DNA of 6,926 nucleotides from Fidelibacterota bacterium (GTDB lineage Bacteria; Fidelibacterota; UBA8477; JABMPR01): contig JAUVKO010000113.1 of the NCBI GenBank assembly GCA_030596225.1, positions 1 through 6,926 of the forward strand, read 5' to 3'. Within the stretch, counting starts at the first letter, position 1. The number at the start of each line of letters is the position of its first letter. Below the pieces are notes generated by a model. It was not told where the DNA came from and ran no database searches. It worked only from the letters and a program-made list of their open reading frames with translations. The position numbers were made by a program, and so were the translations under genes. Shown here in pieces: positions 6,684 to 6,926 of this stretch.

Positions 6684-6711
6684 AAAAACCCCATAAGCCA
6701 TGGGGTTTTTA
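6684..6711 (+). terminator. Rho-independent terminator of the sigma operon (bidirectional)
   Basis: AAAAACCCCAT (6684-6694) and ATGGGGTTTTT (6700-6710) pair perfectly over 11 bp around the 5-nt loop AAGCC, 14 nt past the stop at 6670. Because it is flanked by A and T runs, it can also end the convergent rubrerythrin transcript. Confidence 0.92.
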
Positions 6712-6738
6712 ATATGGTCTGGCAATGGATAGTCCTAT

Positions 6739-6926
6739 CTACCAGTTCTCTCCCAGTAACTCAAAATAAGATTGAGGGTGGAGACAGGCTGGACAGACTT
6801 TGGGCGCCTCTTCACCTTCATGGAGATAGCCACAGTTAATGCAACGCCAGACGATCTTGCCATTTCGCTTGAACACCTTGCCTGCTTCCAGATTTGCTGC
6901 AAGATCAGCGTAGCGCTTGCCATGCT
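6739..6926 (-). CDS. Rubrerythrin, C-terminal rubredoxin-like part (5' end outside window)
   Basis: The frame reads from the window edge to TAG 6741-6739 and gives the last 61 residues: HGKRYADLAANLEAGKVF, then a rubredoxin-like iron site WRCINCGYLHEGEEAPKVCPAC and the ending HPQSYFELLGENW. The four Cys in two C-x-x-C pairs, the GYxHEGxEAPxxCPACxHPQxYFE signature and the short tail are characteristic of rubrerythrins. These non-haem diiron peroxidases reduce hydrogen peroxide in the cytoplasm of anaerobes and microaerophiles. The diiron four-helix domain lies outside the window. It converges on the sigma operon and shares the terminator at 6684-6711, so co-regulation is not implied by position. 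A longer-looking open frame on the same strand (6735-6923) is out of register with this conserved sequence and is not a gene. Confidence 0.92.
   Translation of the reverse strand, partial: HGKRYADLAANLEAGKVFKRNGKIVWRCINCGYLHEGEEAPKVCPACLHPQSYFELLGENW

Noticed and set aside
6735..6923. Minus-strand ATG-started open frame of 62 residues at the right edge
   Set aside because: It is out of register with the rubrerythrin C-terminus, whose four Cys and conserved ending are unmistakable in the neighbouring frame.
1..6926. tRNA, rRNA, CRISPR arrays, insertion sequences, riboswitches
   Set aside because: No transposase, evenly spaced repeats, cloverleaf or long structured leader was seen on either strand.

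Overview
The window looks like chromosome from an uncultured or poorly known member of the FCB supergroup (Bacteroidota, Calditrichota, Neomarinimicrobiota and relatives). The evidence is a TonB-dependent receptor with an N-terminal carboxypeptidase-regulatory-like domain, a LytTR response regulator paired with a LytS/YehU-type histidine kinase, a lipoprotein with NG-x-x-D-x-x-E loops, and a small DUF6249-like membrane protein. Clear Shine-Dalgarno sequences before several genes (AGGAGG, AGGAG, AGGTGA) argue against a classical Bacteroidota genome, where they are usually weak or absent. The phylum call is inference.

Layout. Five genes lie on the minus strand, read from right to left. They are a DUF6249-like membrane protein (5588 to 5238) closed by a rho-independent terminator (5174-5201), a histidine kinase (5054 to 3963), a LytTR response regulator (3966 to 3229, ATGA overlap), a TonB-dependent receptor (3158 to 795), and a lipoprotein coupled to the receptor stop that runs off the left edge (785 to 1). 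On the plus strand are an ECF sigma factor (5757-6293) and a small two-helix membrane protein that overlaps it by ATGA (6290-6670, possible anti-sigma factor), followed by a strong terminator (6684-6711). The right edge holds the C-terminal end of a rubrerythrin on the minus strand (6926 to 6739). No gene-free stretch exceeds 300 bases.

How the genes may work together. The kinase and regulator probably sense a membrane or envelope state and control transcription. The receptor and lipoprotein probably form an outer-membrane uptake or surface pair. The 168-bp divergent region between the DUF6249-like gene and the sigma gene holds two facing-away ECF-type promoters with the same architecture (GCAACA, 17-bp spacer, GTC-A/T-AACAT). 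A related site (TTAACA, 16 bp, GTCTAA) lies in the short gap before the receptor gene. This suggests that the sigma factor controls itself, the divergent membrane protein, and perhaps the receptor and lipoprotein.

The second unusual item is a palindromic dispersed-type repeat (about 635-729). It sits inside the lipoprotein reading frame, between its ribosome-binding site and its signal peptide, and leaves the frame open.
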